Origin: Ptiloglossa arizonensis
Taxonomy: Eukaryota; Arthropoda; Insecta; Hymenoptera; Colletidae
Reading direction: 5' to 3'
Length of the DNA: 64,000 bases
NCBI RefSeq assembly: GCF_051014685.1
Contig: NC_135055.1
Coordinates: forward strand, 2,914,001-2,978,000
In this document: piece by piece, positions 23,633 through 36,902 of the stretch
How the letters are laid out: the number at the start of each line of letters is the position of its first letter
Numbering within the stretch: position 1 is the first letter of the stretch
Made by a program: the position numbers and the translations under genes
Notes under the pieces: generated by a model
Databases searched by the model: none
What the model saw: the letters and a program-made list of their open reading frames with translations, nothing else
What the model was told of the DNA's origin: nothing

Positions 23633-26600
23633 TAAAGTGTGTTTCGTACGAATGATCGGTTATATTTTACGGTTCTTTCAAGACGAATTTCTTTTTTTTT
23701 ATATCTATACGTTTCTCAATCGACGCTAAAGTTAATTAGACTCGAATCGTTATGTAATAATTCCAAGTTTCACGATACGATGTTAAATGCTATCTTCCAT
23801 TTGGTATTTACGAATACGTTCGAGATAAATCGTTATTTTCTCCGACATCCTTAAATTCTTCATACTATCGCTGGGTATCTGATTTTCCTCGACGCGCACT
23901 TAAATCAACGTAAACGATCGGAAAAGCACTTCCCACGGTTTATAGAAGAGGGAGCGCGCAGCGATAGTCCAAACACGTATTAACTCTTTCCCATTTTGAC
24001 TAATTTATAGGTTGGTAGATCGCCAGGTCCGAAGGTGCGTTCGCGTCTGACATTTATCCCGCGATTTTTCCCCTTGTTGGTATGTATCGAGAGAGAAATG
24101 TCATCCGCGAGCGAATGAAAGTTATCCTAAGATAGATATCGCAATAATGTGTAACAAATCTCTGTACTCTCTCGCTGCGCGAAAGATGCACGAGCTTGTC
24201 AACGTTCCACTTCTGTTGCAATACTTCGCGGGGTTACAGAGTCGGAATGGAAATGAAACAAAAAATGGTACTCTTTCATTATACAACTCTTGTTACGCAA
24301 CCGTGTGATGCAACGAATTCTTTTTCTTGGATAAAAGCAGACATTTTTAAATTCCACGGTCTGTTCGCATAGCAAATGTTCCATTTTACCTATTCTTTTA
24401 GGGGACTTATTGTTAGCGGTACAAAAGTGTACTACTGTAACGTCGGATGTCATGTGACTGTAATCTTGCCGTTACATTATATCAGAAGCGCATAATTTAT
24501 TTTAACGTTATAAAACGACGTGAAAAAATCTTGTATATTTTGTTTTTCAGTTACGTGTGCTATAATACAAGAGAGATGTATTATACGTAGAAATTTTATT
24601 GCTAAATAATTCGATACTGAAAGTGTCTATAGAAACGTTTATTGTAAATTATAATTAATGTACGACCAATTTAAGAACAAAATGTGCATCGTACCGATTC
24701 TATTTTAAACGAAATTTATAATGCCACGAAGAAACAGATACACAGCCCCGTTCGAAGAAGTATTGGCAACCACTGTTAAAAAAATATTATTTTTAGAATT
24801 TATAATTTTTCTGGTTTCCTAAACTTTGGTGATTTTCCGTTCAAGGTCACCCGAACGTCGATACGTCCCACACGATTGGATTCAAGCTCACGTCAGCTTT
24901 CACAGTACAGCGATAAAAATACACCACTACGGTTAAAACGACAAATTCAATCGACGACCTCAGAATTATAATTGAAGATTTTCAAATGCAGACTACACGA
25001 TTCAGCGTATCAATTCGAAGGAAAAATTATTCGATTTAACAACGCTCTCGAAGACGAGCGATTGCGAAATACACCGTACGTATGTATTACAACATGGTAC
25101 AATAGTTAAAAGCAAAAAAAAAAAATAAAAAAAAAATAAAATAGAAAACTCGAGAAAAATGAAGGAAGAACTCGACGGAAACGCTGCCGTGACTGATTTC
25201 GTCCCGACCAAATTTTTACTTCTTTTGCCCGCGGACAATGAGCAGCAAGAGAGAAAGGATTCTCCCAGAGACAAGAAGAGCCGGAGGCCGAGACGAAAGA
25301 CGACGAAAAAGAGTTTCGCGGACTTAACAGAACGGGCCAGACTCTAGAACGAGATGCGACGGCATTGAAAGGCGACGTTAAAGCGAAATTAACCGTGATC
25401 CGTAGCCGAGGTTGCCTCCGTCTCTGTGTAATTAATCGGCCGGTTCGTGAAGTTTAATTGTTGGCGGGCAAGGTACACGGCGATTCTCGATTTTGACTAA
25501 GTCCCCTCCCCCTTTCGCCCTTCGATGGCCGGCTTCTCGGTTCATCGAGACGAGTATTCGTCGATTCTGTTCGTTGCAGCGGATGCAAACAACCCGGGGA
25601 TAAGTCCTTTCATGGGAATCGGCGAATAGATTGTCTGTTGAAGTTTCGATCGAATAATGTACGGTGTATTGCTCATTTTTACGTACAAGATGGACCGTGT
25701 GAAGTCAATCGTGTGATCGTGTGCGTTGACAACATCAACGATGCGATCGATTTGGTAACGCTGGAATAATTAAGCAGAAAATAACCATCTCGAGGATTTC
25801 TTCTAAAATGTAACGAAAATTTAAGTACGTATTTTCGGGACTGACCTTCCTTGAGATTGTGACATAATTCGTCGACCTTGTCTTAAAATTGGACACCTTA
25901 CGAAGTGGAGAATACAGTGTTTCGGTTAAAAGAACGACGTTGATCTTGAAACGTCATTACCTTGGAAGGGACACGTATCGATCAAAATGACTGTATTCTG
26001 TTATTTTCGCAAATTTCACAGATATTGGCAACGCGTTATTCTATACATTCCGGTGTATTGTAAATGTTGTTCGAAACGAACGAAAGGAATTTTTTGATAA
26101 GGGACCAAGGCTAGAAGTAAATAGTCGCATTACGTAAGAGAAATTATTTTTACCCGTAAGGACTGTTGGAGTTCTGTGCCTATTATTCCCGTCTCAGATA
26201 TTATTATCTCCGCAACGTGAATACAATGTTGTTTCTCGACACGTAGCTTCAAATATTTACGCAACAGCTATGCTTCGTTCACCAAGCTTCTTCGTGGTAA
26301 GAATATAAAAGAATGTGAAAATATTCAAATATTTCGCGTCCACCGTTTTCATATTTATGGCACACACTATAAAGGGCGCGAGTTAAACGTGTCGTCGTAT
26401 CGCTTAAGTTCTCCGCGCCGTCTACCATCGATATTTTTATGGGCAATAACATCGAAGCATCGCAAAACTTGATCGAACTATCGGTGTAACACAGAGGGTG
26501 CTCGTTCCGCGACGTCGTTTCAGGCCACTGAATTTATTTCGCGTAAAAACTTGGCGAGGAGTAATTAAACGCTGACGCTAATTAATTGCTTTCGTCGATC

Positions 26601-28076
26601 AGTCGTTTCTCGCGCCTAACCTGCGTTAAAAGTTCAGCACAGGATAGTCGACCAGAAATAAACCATCTAAGACCTGTAAACAGTGTTAAAGTGTTCTAGA
26701 AAATTCCACTGCGAAAAACCACTGGATATAAAAGAAAAATTAAGTATACATACATATATATATATATATATCTCCAAATCTTTTCTACGTCGTCGATTAT
26801 GAAAGAACCATCTATTCGAAATCGTGTAACATTAATACACAATTACACAAAAACGATCGAACCATCCTGTATACTGTATACATTGGTTCATCGATGTTAC
26901 ATAACGAACGACCATTGTTTAACCCTTTAGTTACTATGCACTCCAACCGAACAGTAAAACCTGTATAAAGCACACCTAGCGAAGAAATCATTTTTAGAAA
27001 ATAATAGTAAAACGAGAGATAAAAATTGTTCGTAAATTGTGGATCGGTTGTGTGTCTTGTTTGTATCAACCGAAACACACGTCAGCTTCGTACGGATAAG
27101 TTCTATTCTTACGAAGTAAGTTCTATTCTATTCTTCTTCTAGAAGAACTAAATACAACAGATTATATCTCCGGAGCATTCTTCGTACAGCGAGTAATCTG
27201 TACATAATTCGCATATACGTAGCAAAATCTGACACCCTGTACGCTACGTTAGCAAATGGGAAGCTGCTTCTTCACGGTGTACATCGTATACAGCGCTCGT
27301 AGCTAACGGATCACAGTTTAATGGTTCGATTCTCTTCGCAGTATGTTCCCTAATTAGTTAAATTCATCGGGGCTTCACCGCGTAACGACCGACTTTGGCG
27401 AGGTAAATTTTGGAGAGCGAACGTACAACGTGCGCGAACGGTATTAAATAACCGTACATTCTTAATGACACCCATACTGCCACGACCGGTGGTGGTTCAC
27501 TTCGTAATGATTTTATTATCAGACGAAGTCACGTCGAATTTCGACACGGAGCCAACCTCCCGGCGAATTCAGATACATCTCAACCGTTTCAGTCCCGTAT
27601 AATCAATTTCATAAGTTCCCCTATTTCCTCGACCATCGATTTTTCTGAGATACATACCAGGAGCAAGCTTAATATATTGAAATCTATCGAGAGTCATTCT
27701 CGAAAAAGACCTTCGTCTCGGTGAGACGACTCTCGAGGTGAATTTCTTCCTGATTCACGTCCTTGATATTTTTTTTTTAACTTGTCCATCAGGGAGAACC
27801 CTACAAGTCTGTTCATGTGCTGACAGCGAGCAAATTGAAAAAAATTTGTACCTAGTTACACGGGGTTAACACTAAATTTACCAACCGGTAAAAATTACTG
27901 GTTTCAACAACTTTTACGAAGGAATTTAGTTTAAATTCCATAGCAGATTTTCAAAAGACGTTACAATATTTTTTAGTCTATAGATATAATCAATTTCATA
28001 AGTCTTTCTTTTTTCATAATCATGTAATGGTTATTGGTAAGGAAATAATTTTCTCGAGACACGTATGAGGAACACC
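23633..28076. other. AT-rich non-coding DNA
   Basis: Unique sequence, with an A-rich run at 25112-25140 and (TA)n at 26753-26771. A 62-residue basic frame at 25159-25347 follows the A-rich run but resembles no known family. TTAACCCTTTAG at 26929 looks like a single piggyBac-like end. No exon recognised. Confidence 0.45.
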
Positions 28077-28140
28077 TTAACCGTTCGAGTCTCAAGAGAT
28101 ATTGAGAAAACATTGTTAAAGAATCTCGAACGAGTTTTGT
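28077..28140 (+). mobile_element. Solo TTAACCGTTCGAGT terminus
   Basis: TTAACCGTTCGAGTCTCAAG and the next 40 bp (...AAAGAATCTCGA) match the segment at 28879 with scattered substitutions. The TTAA start suggests a piggyBac-like end. Confidence 0.45.
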
Positions 28141-29202
28141 ATTCCCAGCTCTAATGTAAATTATGATAGTTTACTGTTAATACAGTTCAACGACGTCCAA
28201 ATTCGAGTTACGATATTGGCTCGGGTATTAATAAAATTTCAGGAAGCTGATCGCCACAATGTGTCGATGTACTTTAAAAACGTATGTTTTTCACGAAACT
28301 ACATTTTACGACACATTTCAATTCTGTCGATATAGTTCTTAACTTAAATATACTGCAAGAATAATATAGTTGTAAAAGTACATCACGAAAAAATGCATGC
28401 CTCGGCTGGTACAATTACGTTCCTTTATTAACGAACTTACTTAATAATTTAATCTTCGTTTCATTTGTTAATGAAATACATTTAGTAAAAATAAGTGTGA
28501 AGCTCCTTAAGGTATGAGACTCGAGTGAAACGTTAAAATAAAAACGATTTTCGACCATTTTTTTACAACGCTAATAATGGAAATTTGAGAAAAATTCCAC
28601 AATCGCGTATTATCATTAATTTCATGTATTTCTTTAAACAGGATTTAGGTTCATCGCGCGAAAAAAAATTCCATTTGAACTTTCATACTGGATCAACGTA
28701 AAAAAAATGCTAAGATTTATTACTTGGCAAAAGGTCGATAAATTCTAACAGAATGAAAATGTATACTTTGAAATGTTAAAGAATACACATGAAAAATGAG
28801 AAAAGGTTTCATCGAAGTTTCACGCTAGAAATGAACTGCCGAAAATCACTTTTATCTTAACATTTTACAAATCCCCTCTTAACCGTTTGAGTCCCAGGGA
28901 GTATTTAAAAACACTGTCGAAGAATCCCGACCAGCGCAACCGCGGTTTCTCTAAACGAGTACAAGAAGACCCAAGTAGCAAGATAGCACTTCGTTTATTT
29001 TACGTCGATAAATCCCAAGCGGCGCGATAGCGCTTCGTTTATTTTATAATCAGCCGCATGGTTTTAAATGCACATATGATCTACAAGGAAAGAGTTGAGA
29101 GTAAAGCAACGAATCGCTTAGATTTTATTTCGAATATTATTTTCGAAACTGAGCGCGAGTGGATGAACGAAAAGAAAGCACTCTGTTACGTAAAGGAAAA
29201 TA

Positions 29203-29342
29203 TTGGGTTGTTCGGAAAGTCATTTCGTTTTTTTTTTTTTTTTGGGTGAAAATGAAACACGATTTTTTCAGAGTGTACAAACATTTTATTAACTTACATA
29301 TTCTCCATTTTGGAAAACGAAATAACTTTCCGAACAACCCAA
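29203..29342 (+). mobile_element. Mariner-like MITE, copy 3
   Basis: TTGGGTTGTTCGGAAAGTCA to ...CCGAACAACCCAA, with TA at 29201-29202 and 29343-29344. It has nearly intact 24-bp terminal inverted repeats and is the best-preserved right end in the window. Confidence 0.9.
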
Positions 29343-29697
29343 TAGGTTTGGTTTGGTAGAGTTGCCACAACGAAACTTGAGACAATTCCGTAGCACCAAA
29401 AGTGCAATAAAAAGGTCACATTTAATTTGTGTGCAATGTGAAAAAGGAATTCATCCGATATCGATAAACACCGAAGTTACAAATTACAAGTGTTGCTCTC
29501 CATTTAAATTGTTCGTTCGTAACGCAAAAATACTTTTAATTTGCAATTCGTTATTTTGCGAAATACGTCTGTATTATCACATACGCGTACTGTAAGTTAA
29601 TAAATATTTCAAGTTTTGTTCGATAAAAATTATCGAGATGACGACGATGAAATACAAAATGTTTTATTTTGTAACGTATTATCGCACTATTACTATA

Positions 29698-29827
29698 TTG
29701 GGTTCTTCGAAAAGTCATTTCCTTTTTCAAAATGGAGAATATATAATTTAATAAAATATTTATACACTCTGAAAAAGTCGTATTACATTTTCACCAAAAA
29801 AAAAAAACGACTTTTCGAACAACTCAA
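29698..29827 (-). mobile_element. Mariner-like MITE, copy 4 (inverted)
   Basis: Same family in reverse: TTTTCAAAATGGAGAATATA and TAATAAAATATTTATACACT precede the A-run, with ends TTGGGTTCTTCGAAAAGTCA and CGAACAACTCAA and TA on both sides. Ends are more diverged than in copy 3. Confidence 0.85.
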
Positions 29828-30058
29828 TAGTATTGTACCTATTGTACAATGATACAATGATACAATGATACATGTAATGAAATGTATCGTTTACATTCAA
29901 AGGAGTTGTGCGATGTGTACTTGCGTCGGTAAATCTGAGCCCGTGAATTCTACGGTCGGTGACGCAACGTCAGTTGTCCAGAACGCGCGAAATGTGTTTG
30001 GTGTTCACGACGTAAAATCCGAGCAGCGCGATCGCGCTCTCGGTACTCGAACGGTTAA

Positions 30059-33000
30059 TAACACACGGTGAAATCAAGGAATTTAATACGAGCCGAGAGC
30101 ATCAGCAGCCGGCTTAACGCCATTGACTGCGGTTACCCGTTGGGACTTTTAGTAGCTCCACGAGCGATTTGAAGCGTGAATCAGAACGCAATCTCCGCCA
30201 TTGGTAACAGCAACAGTGTTCTCCACGGCGTGGTCCCAGCGGGGCCATCGAGAGCCGCAATGAAATGTTTATAATGGCGCAAATACACGCGTGCGATCCG
30301 AATGAAATCCCAAACTCGTTTGTATGCAAATTCGAGACCGGCTCCCAGCCGATCTCTAATGCCTCCTTCCCGCGTCTTTCGCCCCGTGGTTCTTTCTCCA
30401 CCCTTTTGTATCACCCTACCACCCCCGTTGGCCACCATCTCGCTCTATCCACCACCACCACCACCACCACCGTGCCTTTCCAGCCCCTCGCGTGCACTTC
30501 CCGGTAATTAAGCGTCGCTAAGAGGCATCGCGTTTTAGCGTTCTTACCTGAAGCTTTCGGCCTTAATTGTTGTTTATCGATCGACCGATTCCCGGGCGCG
30601 ATTTTTTTTTCTTTTTCTTTTCTTTTTTTTTTCTCTCTCTCGTTGCTCGACGCTCTAGCCAGCTGGGGCGCGCACGCTCGACGTTCGTGTAATATTACAG
30701 AACCCGTTCGTACGGTGAAACAAGCACTGGAAAAGAAAATCGGAAATCGAAGCGCGATAGAGTGAACGTTCCACCGTCGTGTTACGATCGCGATTTAAGG
30801 ACGCGTTTCCGGCGTTGTTTTGGAATCGGGGTGGAAAAATGACACTCGAGTCGGGTGGCGTGGTGGTGGAACCTCGATCGGTGGAAAATTTCGCGAAAAG
30901 TGGCTCGCACCGGGGCTTGAATTTTCACGTTTAGGCGATTTTATCGGAACGTTTATCGAAATAGTCGTGAAACGTACGTTTTCGTCGTCGGTTCTCGGTA
31001 TTCGAAATTCCTGGGTTTGAAAGTTTATCGACGTTCTATGTAGGTTTTATCCACGATTCGGCGATAATGTTGATCAAATTTTGCGAATAATTGTCCGCGA
31101 TACGGGATATTGATGTTCGATTTTTCAATTAATTCCAGCTTTGTGCGTGTGTGTTGTTTGCAGTTACAGACCAGTTCTCTCAAAGCACTTACGCGAAGCT
31201 TGCGATTTGATTGATATTTTCGGTACACGTTTTCGGGGGTAATTCGTGGTCAATAATTATTTTACATATTTACACAATTCGCGGAGGTAATATCCGTTAA
31301 TTGGCGAGCCGAGAAATTTCTACAAATTCTCGTACGATCCGTTGTGTTTTCCGTAGCGAGTTATTTGATCGTTGATTCGAGGGTTTGTTTCGAAGTGGAT
31401 TCGGTAACCACTTGTCACTCGTGACGAAAAATTTCTACCCCAGGAAATTGACATTTTCAAACGAATGGATCGAAGCGACCGGACAACTTTCGTCGAACTT
31501 TCGTAGATTTCGATCAGTTTTGGAAAAATTCGAAAAACCTGGTTTCCAGGTCACCGATCGCGTCAACGAGTTTTTCCACGAAGCCTCCGCGAGATCTCGC
31601 GTCGTATATTTTCCGCTTTCGGAAAGAGCGGAGCAGCTTAGTCCCGGGGTATCTAGTTTTACTACCGTCGGCAAATTGCGTTTCGTATCAGCTCCGAATT
31701 GCGGATTTGCGAAGTAGACGCGAATAAGAAGGGGACGTAAATGGGGGAAAGAAGAGCGTCGGAGTGAAATACCGAAACGGTCCCGCAAACAAACTGTTTG
31801 TCACCGAATGCACGAAGAATTCATTCCATTCAACATTAGCGGGGATTTAGGGGAAGCAGTATCGCCGTTACGATCAATTACGTAACCAATAATTCAAGTC
31901 CATGATTTGAAGTCCAGAATGAACAATAATTTCCCAAAAATTTGAATAGCGGAACAGCTTTGCAACGGTAAAGATACTTATTGAAAAATACAACGAACCG
32001 ATCGATTACGAAACCAGCTTCTGTGAATTCAGCAGTGCAATATGAAAAATTAATAAAGCACAGTATATGGACTGCAATTTTAAATTTGACACGTTGGAAA
32101 TTATTGACAGGAGAAACAATTACATTTCAGTACCGTTAGAATAATTTCATGTTTGTTAGTTTTTACCGAAACGACAATATATTTTTCGTATTAATTGTAA
32201 TCGGAGTCAGTGGAGGAAACAAGTCGACCAGAAATGAACACGTGTAAGTGGAGACCATTTAAAAATGCATTTCACGAAACGAACGGTCTGCGATAACTTT
32301 TCGTCGTGTTCTTTGTTTATTTCGTTTCTACAGTCCGGTTCCATTGTTATGTAAGAACACTTTGCATATTTGTATTCGATCGATTCTCGAAACAGATTCT
32401 TGCCTCGCGCGGGAGACAAATTGCCTCAGAACTCGGAAAACTTTAACACCCGCGTCTCTCTCCAAGGGAGAATTATGCGATACTTCGATTCAAAACACGT
32501 TTCTCCGTTAGACCGTAAAAAACTAGAACAAACATGTTTGTCACGTGTTGCAGACACTGCGCAAACCAATTCCAGCTTCAAAGAGATTTAACATTATTTT
32601 TCCGTGCGTGGTGTGCGTTACAAAAACAAACACGGTTCGGACAATTTTTTCTTTTTTTTTTCCCCCCTCGCCGCGTCATTGAACGTCTGTCAAATTTTCC
32701 GCCGTAATTGTTTCGGGGAAAATATTTCCACGGAACGGTATTACGTCACATACTTCGCGTAAAAATAAATGGAAACCGTGGATTGAAATTTTTTCATGCC
32801 GGGCTTCGTGCACGAGGAAATCGATTTTCTATACGCGCGTGTACAATTTAATACGACTCGTTTCGCGTACGTGTCGCATTACTTACCGTTTCTACTTCTC
32901 GAGTAGAAACAGCGAGCAACGATCAGACAGGCCACTCGATTCGTAACAAAACCGTAGGCGTGTCCCGTGAATTTTCAAACTCGATTTACTCCTCGAACGG

Positions 33001-33995
33001 ATACCAATACGAAGAAAAAAATGTTCTTCCACAAGTTTCACAACGAAGAAATCACCCACTGTCCGTACGTACGATGAATTTTCTCCCGAACATTGTAAAT
33101 AGACATTTCTACGCAATACTCGACGGTACTCGAATCAAAGTCCCGCGTATCGTTCAATAATTTCCTCCGTAAGACGTTTATACGAGGAAGTGGTCGTAAA
33201 TCGTGCCGTAACAGAGATTGTGATAAATATTAGAAATCGCGTGAATTTCACAGACAGTCTGTAATCATCCGTATCCCCTGCTATACTCCGAAACAACCGA
33301 CCGAGCAGACTAAACGTCGTCGTCGTCGTCTAAATCTAGCGATACTTTCGCGTGACCGGAGTCCAACGCAGAGCTACGTTTCCCAGGTATAGCGTTGTCA
33401 GACGTCGATGGCAGGAAATTTGCCTATAAAACGCAGGTATATACATGGTCTAAATCACACCGTCTACGCCAACAGCGACGGCCACGTGTGCGTTACCACG
33501 GGTTCGTGTTCGTCGTGCGCACGCACACCACTGTCTATGAGCCATATTGGTGACGCGTGCGGCGCTAAGTTATTCTGGAGATTGGCACAGATCCAAAGAT
33601 CTCTACTTCCATACTTCCTTCGACACACGTACGCATATGCTCTTCCTGTTTTTCTCTACGTCGAGCTTCCTACCAACGCGTTCGTTCGTTCGCCGCTCTT
33701 CCCCGATTTTCGGCTACCACCGTTCATGACTCTTCCTGTGATTTCGCTCTTGATTTCTGTCACACTTTTTCCACGGACGTCGAACGTCTCTATTCTTCGG
33801 TCTTTTCCGGCGGTTTCTCCGACGTGTCTTCGGGTCACCTTTTCTTACGAGTTCGGCTTCACCTCGTCTTTTCACCATTCCTGTTCACAATCTGCTTTCT
33901 GACTTTTCTCCCCCCCACCCCACTGTTTACGACTTTTTGCTTGTTTCTTATTCCTGGATCGTGAGTACTCCATGAAAATTATAAAAAAAAATTTT
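30059..33995. other. Non-coding DNA with short tandem tracts and a POU-octamer-like site
   Basis: (CCA)n at 30449-30471, ATGCAAAT at 30324-30331 within a moderately GC segment (30130-30600), (GTC)n at 33315-33329. A 164-codon frame at 33408-33902 has no recognised motif. Confidence 0.4.
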
Positions 33996-35995
33996 TATTT
34001 TCATAACCAGACGATCCACCGTAGAAAAGAAGTCATTACCTGGACGAAGTTTACGAACAGTTATCCGGGAGGCAATATATTTTTAAGAATTCGTCCATTT
34101 CTTCCATCGTGGAAAAGTATCATTACCTGGACGAAATTTACGAACAGTTATCCGGGAGGCGATATATTTTTAAGAATTCGTGCATTTCTTCCATCGTGGA
34201 AAAGTATCATTACCTGGACGAAATTTACGAACAGTTAACCGGGAGGCGATGTATTTTTGACAATTCGTGCATTTCTTCCATGGTGGAAAAGTATCATTAC
34301 CTGGACGAAATTTACGAACAGTTATCCGGGAGGTGATGTATTTTTAAGAATTCGTGCATTTCTTTCACCGTGGAAAAATATTATCCGGACGAAATTTAGG
34401 AACAGTTATCCGGGAGGCGATGTAATTTTGACAATTCGTGCATTTCTTCCACCGTGGAAAAATATTATCTGGACGAAATTTACGAACAGTTATCCGGGAG
34501 GCGATGTATTTTTAAGAATTCGTGCATTTCTTTCACCGTGAAAAAATATTATCCGGACGAAATTTAGGAACAGTTATCCGGGAGGTGATGTATTTTGGAC
34601 AATTCGTGCATTTCTTTCACCGTGGAAAAATATTATCCGGACGAAATTTACGAACAGTTATCCGGGAGGCAATATATTTTTAAGAATTCGGACATTTCTT
34701 CCATCGTGGAAAAGTATCATTACCAGGTTGAAATTTACGAACAGTTATCCGGGAGGCGATGTATTTTTGACAATTCGTGCATTTCTTCCGTCGTGGAAAA
34801 ATATCATTATCTGAACGAAATTTACGAACAGTTATCCGGGAGGTGATGTATTTTTGACAATTCGTGCATTTCTTCCACCGTGGAAAAATATTATCTGAAC
34901 GAAATTTACGAACAGTTATCCGGGAGGCGATATATTTTTAAGAATTCGTGCATTTCTTCCACCGTGGAAAAGTATCATTATCTGAACGAAATTTACGAAC
35001 AGTTATCCGGGAGGTGATGTATTTTGGACAATTCGTGCATTTCTTTCACCGTGGAAAAATATTATCCGGACGAAATTTACGAACAGTTATCCGGGAGGCA
35101 ATATATTTTTAAGTATTCGTGCATTTCTTCCATCGTGGAAAAGTATCATTACCTGGACGAAATTTAGGAACAGTTATCCGGGAGGCGATATATTTTTAAG
35201 AATTTGTGTATTTCTTCCACCGTGGAAAAGTATCATTACCTGGACGAAATTTACGAACAGTTAACCGGGAGGCGATGTATTTTTGACAATTCGTGCATTT
35301 CTTCCATGGTGGAAAAGTATCATTACCTGGACGAAATTTACGAACAGTTATCCGGGAGGCGATGTAATTTTGACAATTCGTGCATTTCTTCCACCGTGGA
35401 AAAATATTATCTGGACGAAATTTACGAACAGTTATCCGGGAGGCGATGTATTTTTGACATTCGTGCATTTTTTTCACCGTGGAAAAATATTATCCAGACG
35501 AAATTTAGGAACAGTTATCCGAGAGGCGATGTATTTTTAAAAATTTATGAATTTCTTCCATCGTGGAAAAGTATCATTACCTGGACGAAATTTACAAACA
35601 GTTATCCGGGAGGCGATGTATTTTTGATATTCGTGCATTTTTTTCACCGTGGAAAAATATTATCCAGACGAAATTTAAGAACAGTTATCCGAGAGGCGAT
35701 GTATTTTTAAAAATTTATGAATTTCTTCCATCGTGGAAAAGTATCATTACCTGGACGAAATTTAGGAACAGTTATCCGGGAGGCAATATATTTTTAAGAA
35801 TTCGGGCATTTCTTCCATCGTGGAAAAGTATCATTACCTGGACGAAATTTACAAACAGTTATCCGGGAGGCGATGTATTTTTGACAATTCGTGCATTTCT
35901 TCCACCGTGGAAAAATATTATGTGGACGAAATTTACGAACAGTTATCCGGGAGGCGATATATTTTTGACAATTCCTGCATTTCTTCCGTTATTCG
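33996..35995. repeat. 84/87-bp minisatellite, about 23 units
   Basis: The core TTTACGAACAGTTATCCGGG recurs 23 times between 34067 and 35949. Intervals are 87 or 84 bp, with two of 83. The 87-bp type has GTATCATTACCTGGACGAAA and the 84-bp type ATATTATC.GGACGAAA. The types are interspersed, showing unequal exchange or conversion. Plus-strand frames read a repeated YHYLDEIYEQLSG-type peptide but are broken by TAG in several units. Confidence 0.96.
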
Positions 35996-36658
35996 TTTTC
36001 CGGTTCGTGTTGTCTCTATTTTCGTCTGTTTGCTTTAAACAGTGCCATTTAGCTCGACGAAACTCGGGTCCAAAGCGGTAGGCGTCAACGCGCGTTGAAC
36101 AGACCAGACTGATGCTCGAGAACAGTCGCAATACGAGCCGAAATGTAAATACCTGTGATACCTGTGATGTAGTCAGTTTTCCGCGATACTGCTGTTGGGG
36201 AAGTAAACTCTAATCCTTTTAATTTTATACTTTTATGTATAATTTTATATTATAAATTTATTATATTTTGTAATGGATAACAGTTTCAAAATTATATTGC
36301 TGGAATATGTCTGATACATCGTCCAATGTACGAAGCGATTTGCCTCCGTAATCAGAATTTCCAAAAACTTGTTATCAAAGGTGACAAAAAATAGATCCAA
36401 TGTTCTTGGATATCGCTTAAATTATTCAAAACGGACGCTTTTATTCCATGATGTTCAGAATACTTTTAAACTGTTTTTCTCAAACACTAAATTGGCGTGT
36501 TTTTTACTTTCTGTCAAATCCATGATTGTTGTGTCGTACCTTCCTATTCATTATTCTTGTTTATAATCATACGCTTTACACACTTTGCGATTGACAGACC
36601 TAACCCAGACCTAACCCAAACACGTCACTATCACTGAATTCGTTACCATTGCTTTCAT
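35996..36658. other. AT-rich non-coding stretch
   Basis: Unique AT-rich DNA. CCTAACCCAGACCTAACCCA at 36599 is a short direct repeat. No gene seen. Confidence 0.4.
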
Positions 36659-36902
36659 TTAACCCTTTGCACTCGAGACTTCTTTGCTATCAGAAACCGA
36701 CGCCTGGAGAAAATTTTTTAAGTCGTAAAATTAATCTGGAATGAAACATTTTTATATACTTCGCATACATGCGTTTACACTCTAAAAGAACGTAATATTT
36801 AAATTCCAATTTGAATTCCAAACCACGAAGTTATCCCGGATCGAAAATAGTACATTGAATTAGGTGGCGACCGAGGATCTCCTCTCGAGTCCAAAGGGTT
36901 GA
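36659..36902. mobile_element. piggyBac-like MITE (about 244 bp)
   Basis: Begins TTAACCCTTTGCACTCGAG and ends CTCGAGTCCAAAGGGTTGA, an inverted repeat of about 19 bp with TTAA on the left and its mutated form TTGA on the right. piggyBac-family elements insert at TTAA and commonly start with CCC. The interior is AT-rich and non-coding. Confidence 0.7.

Larger units (their letters stand above)
28879..30058. mobile_element. Possible TTAA-bounded element with TTAACCGTTYGAGT ends
   Basis: The left end TTAACCGTTTGAGT (28879) faces an inverted ACTCGAACGGTTAA (ends 30058). Inside are two mariner MITEs and a roughly 53-bp direct repeat (GATAGCRCTTCGTTTATTTTA at 28982 and 29028). No transposase frame. 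The pair could also be two independent solo ends. Confidence 0.35.

Noticed and set aside
25159..25347. 62-residue lysine/arginine-rich frame after an A-rich tract
   Set aside because: The upstream A-run hinted at a retro-copy, but there is no matching family and no target duplication.
33996..35995. CRISPR-like array of regularly spaced repeats
   Set aside because: The whole unit repeats with no unique spacers, and the DNA is eukaryotic. It is a minisatellite.
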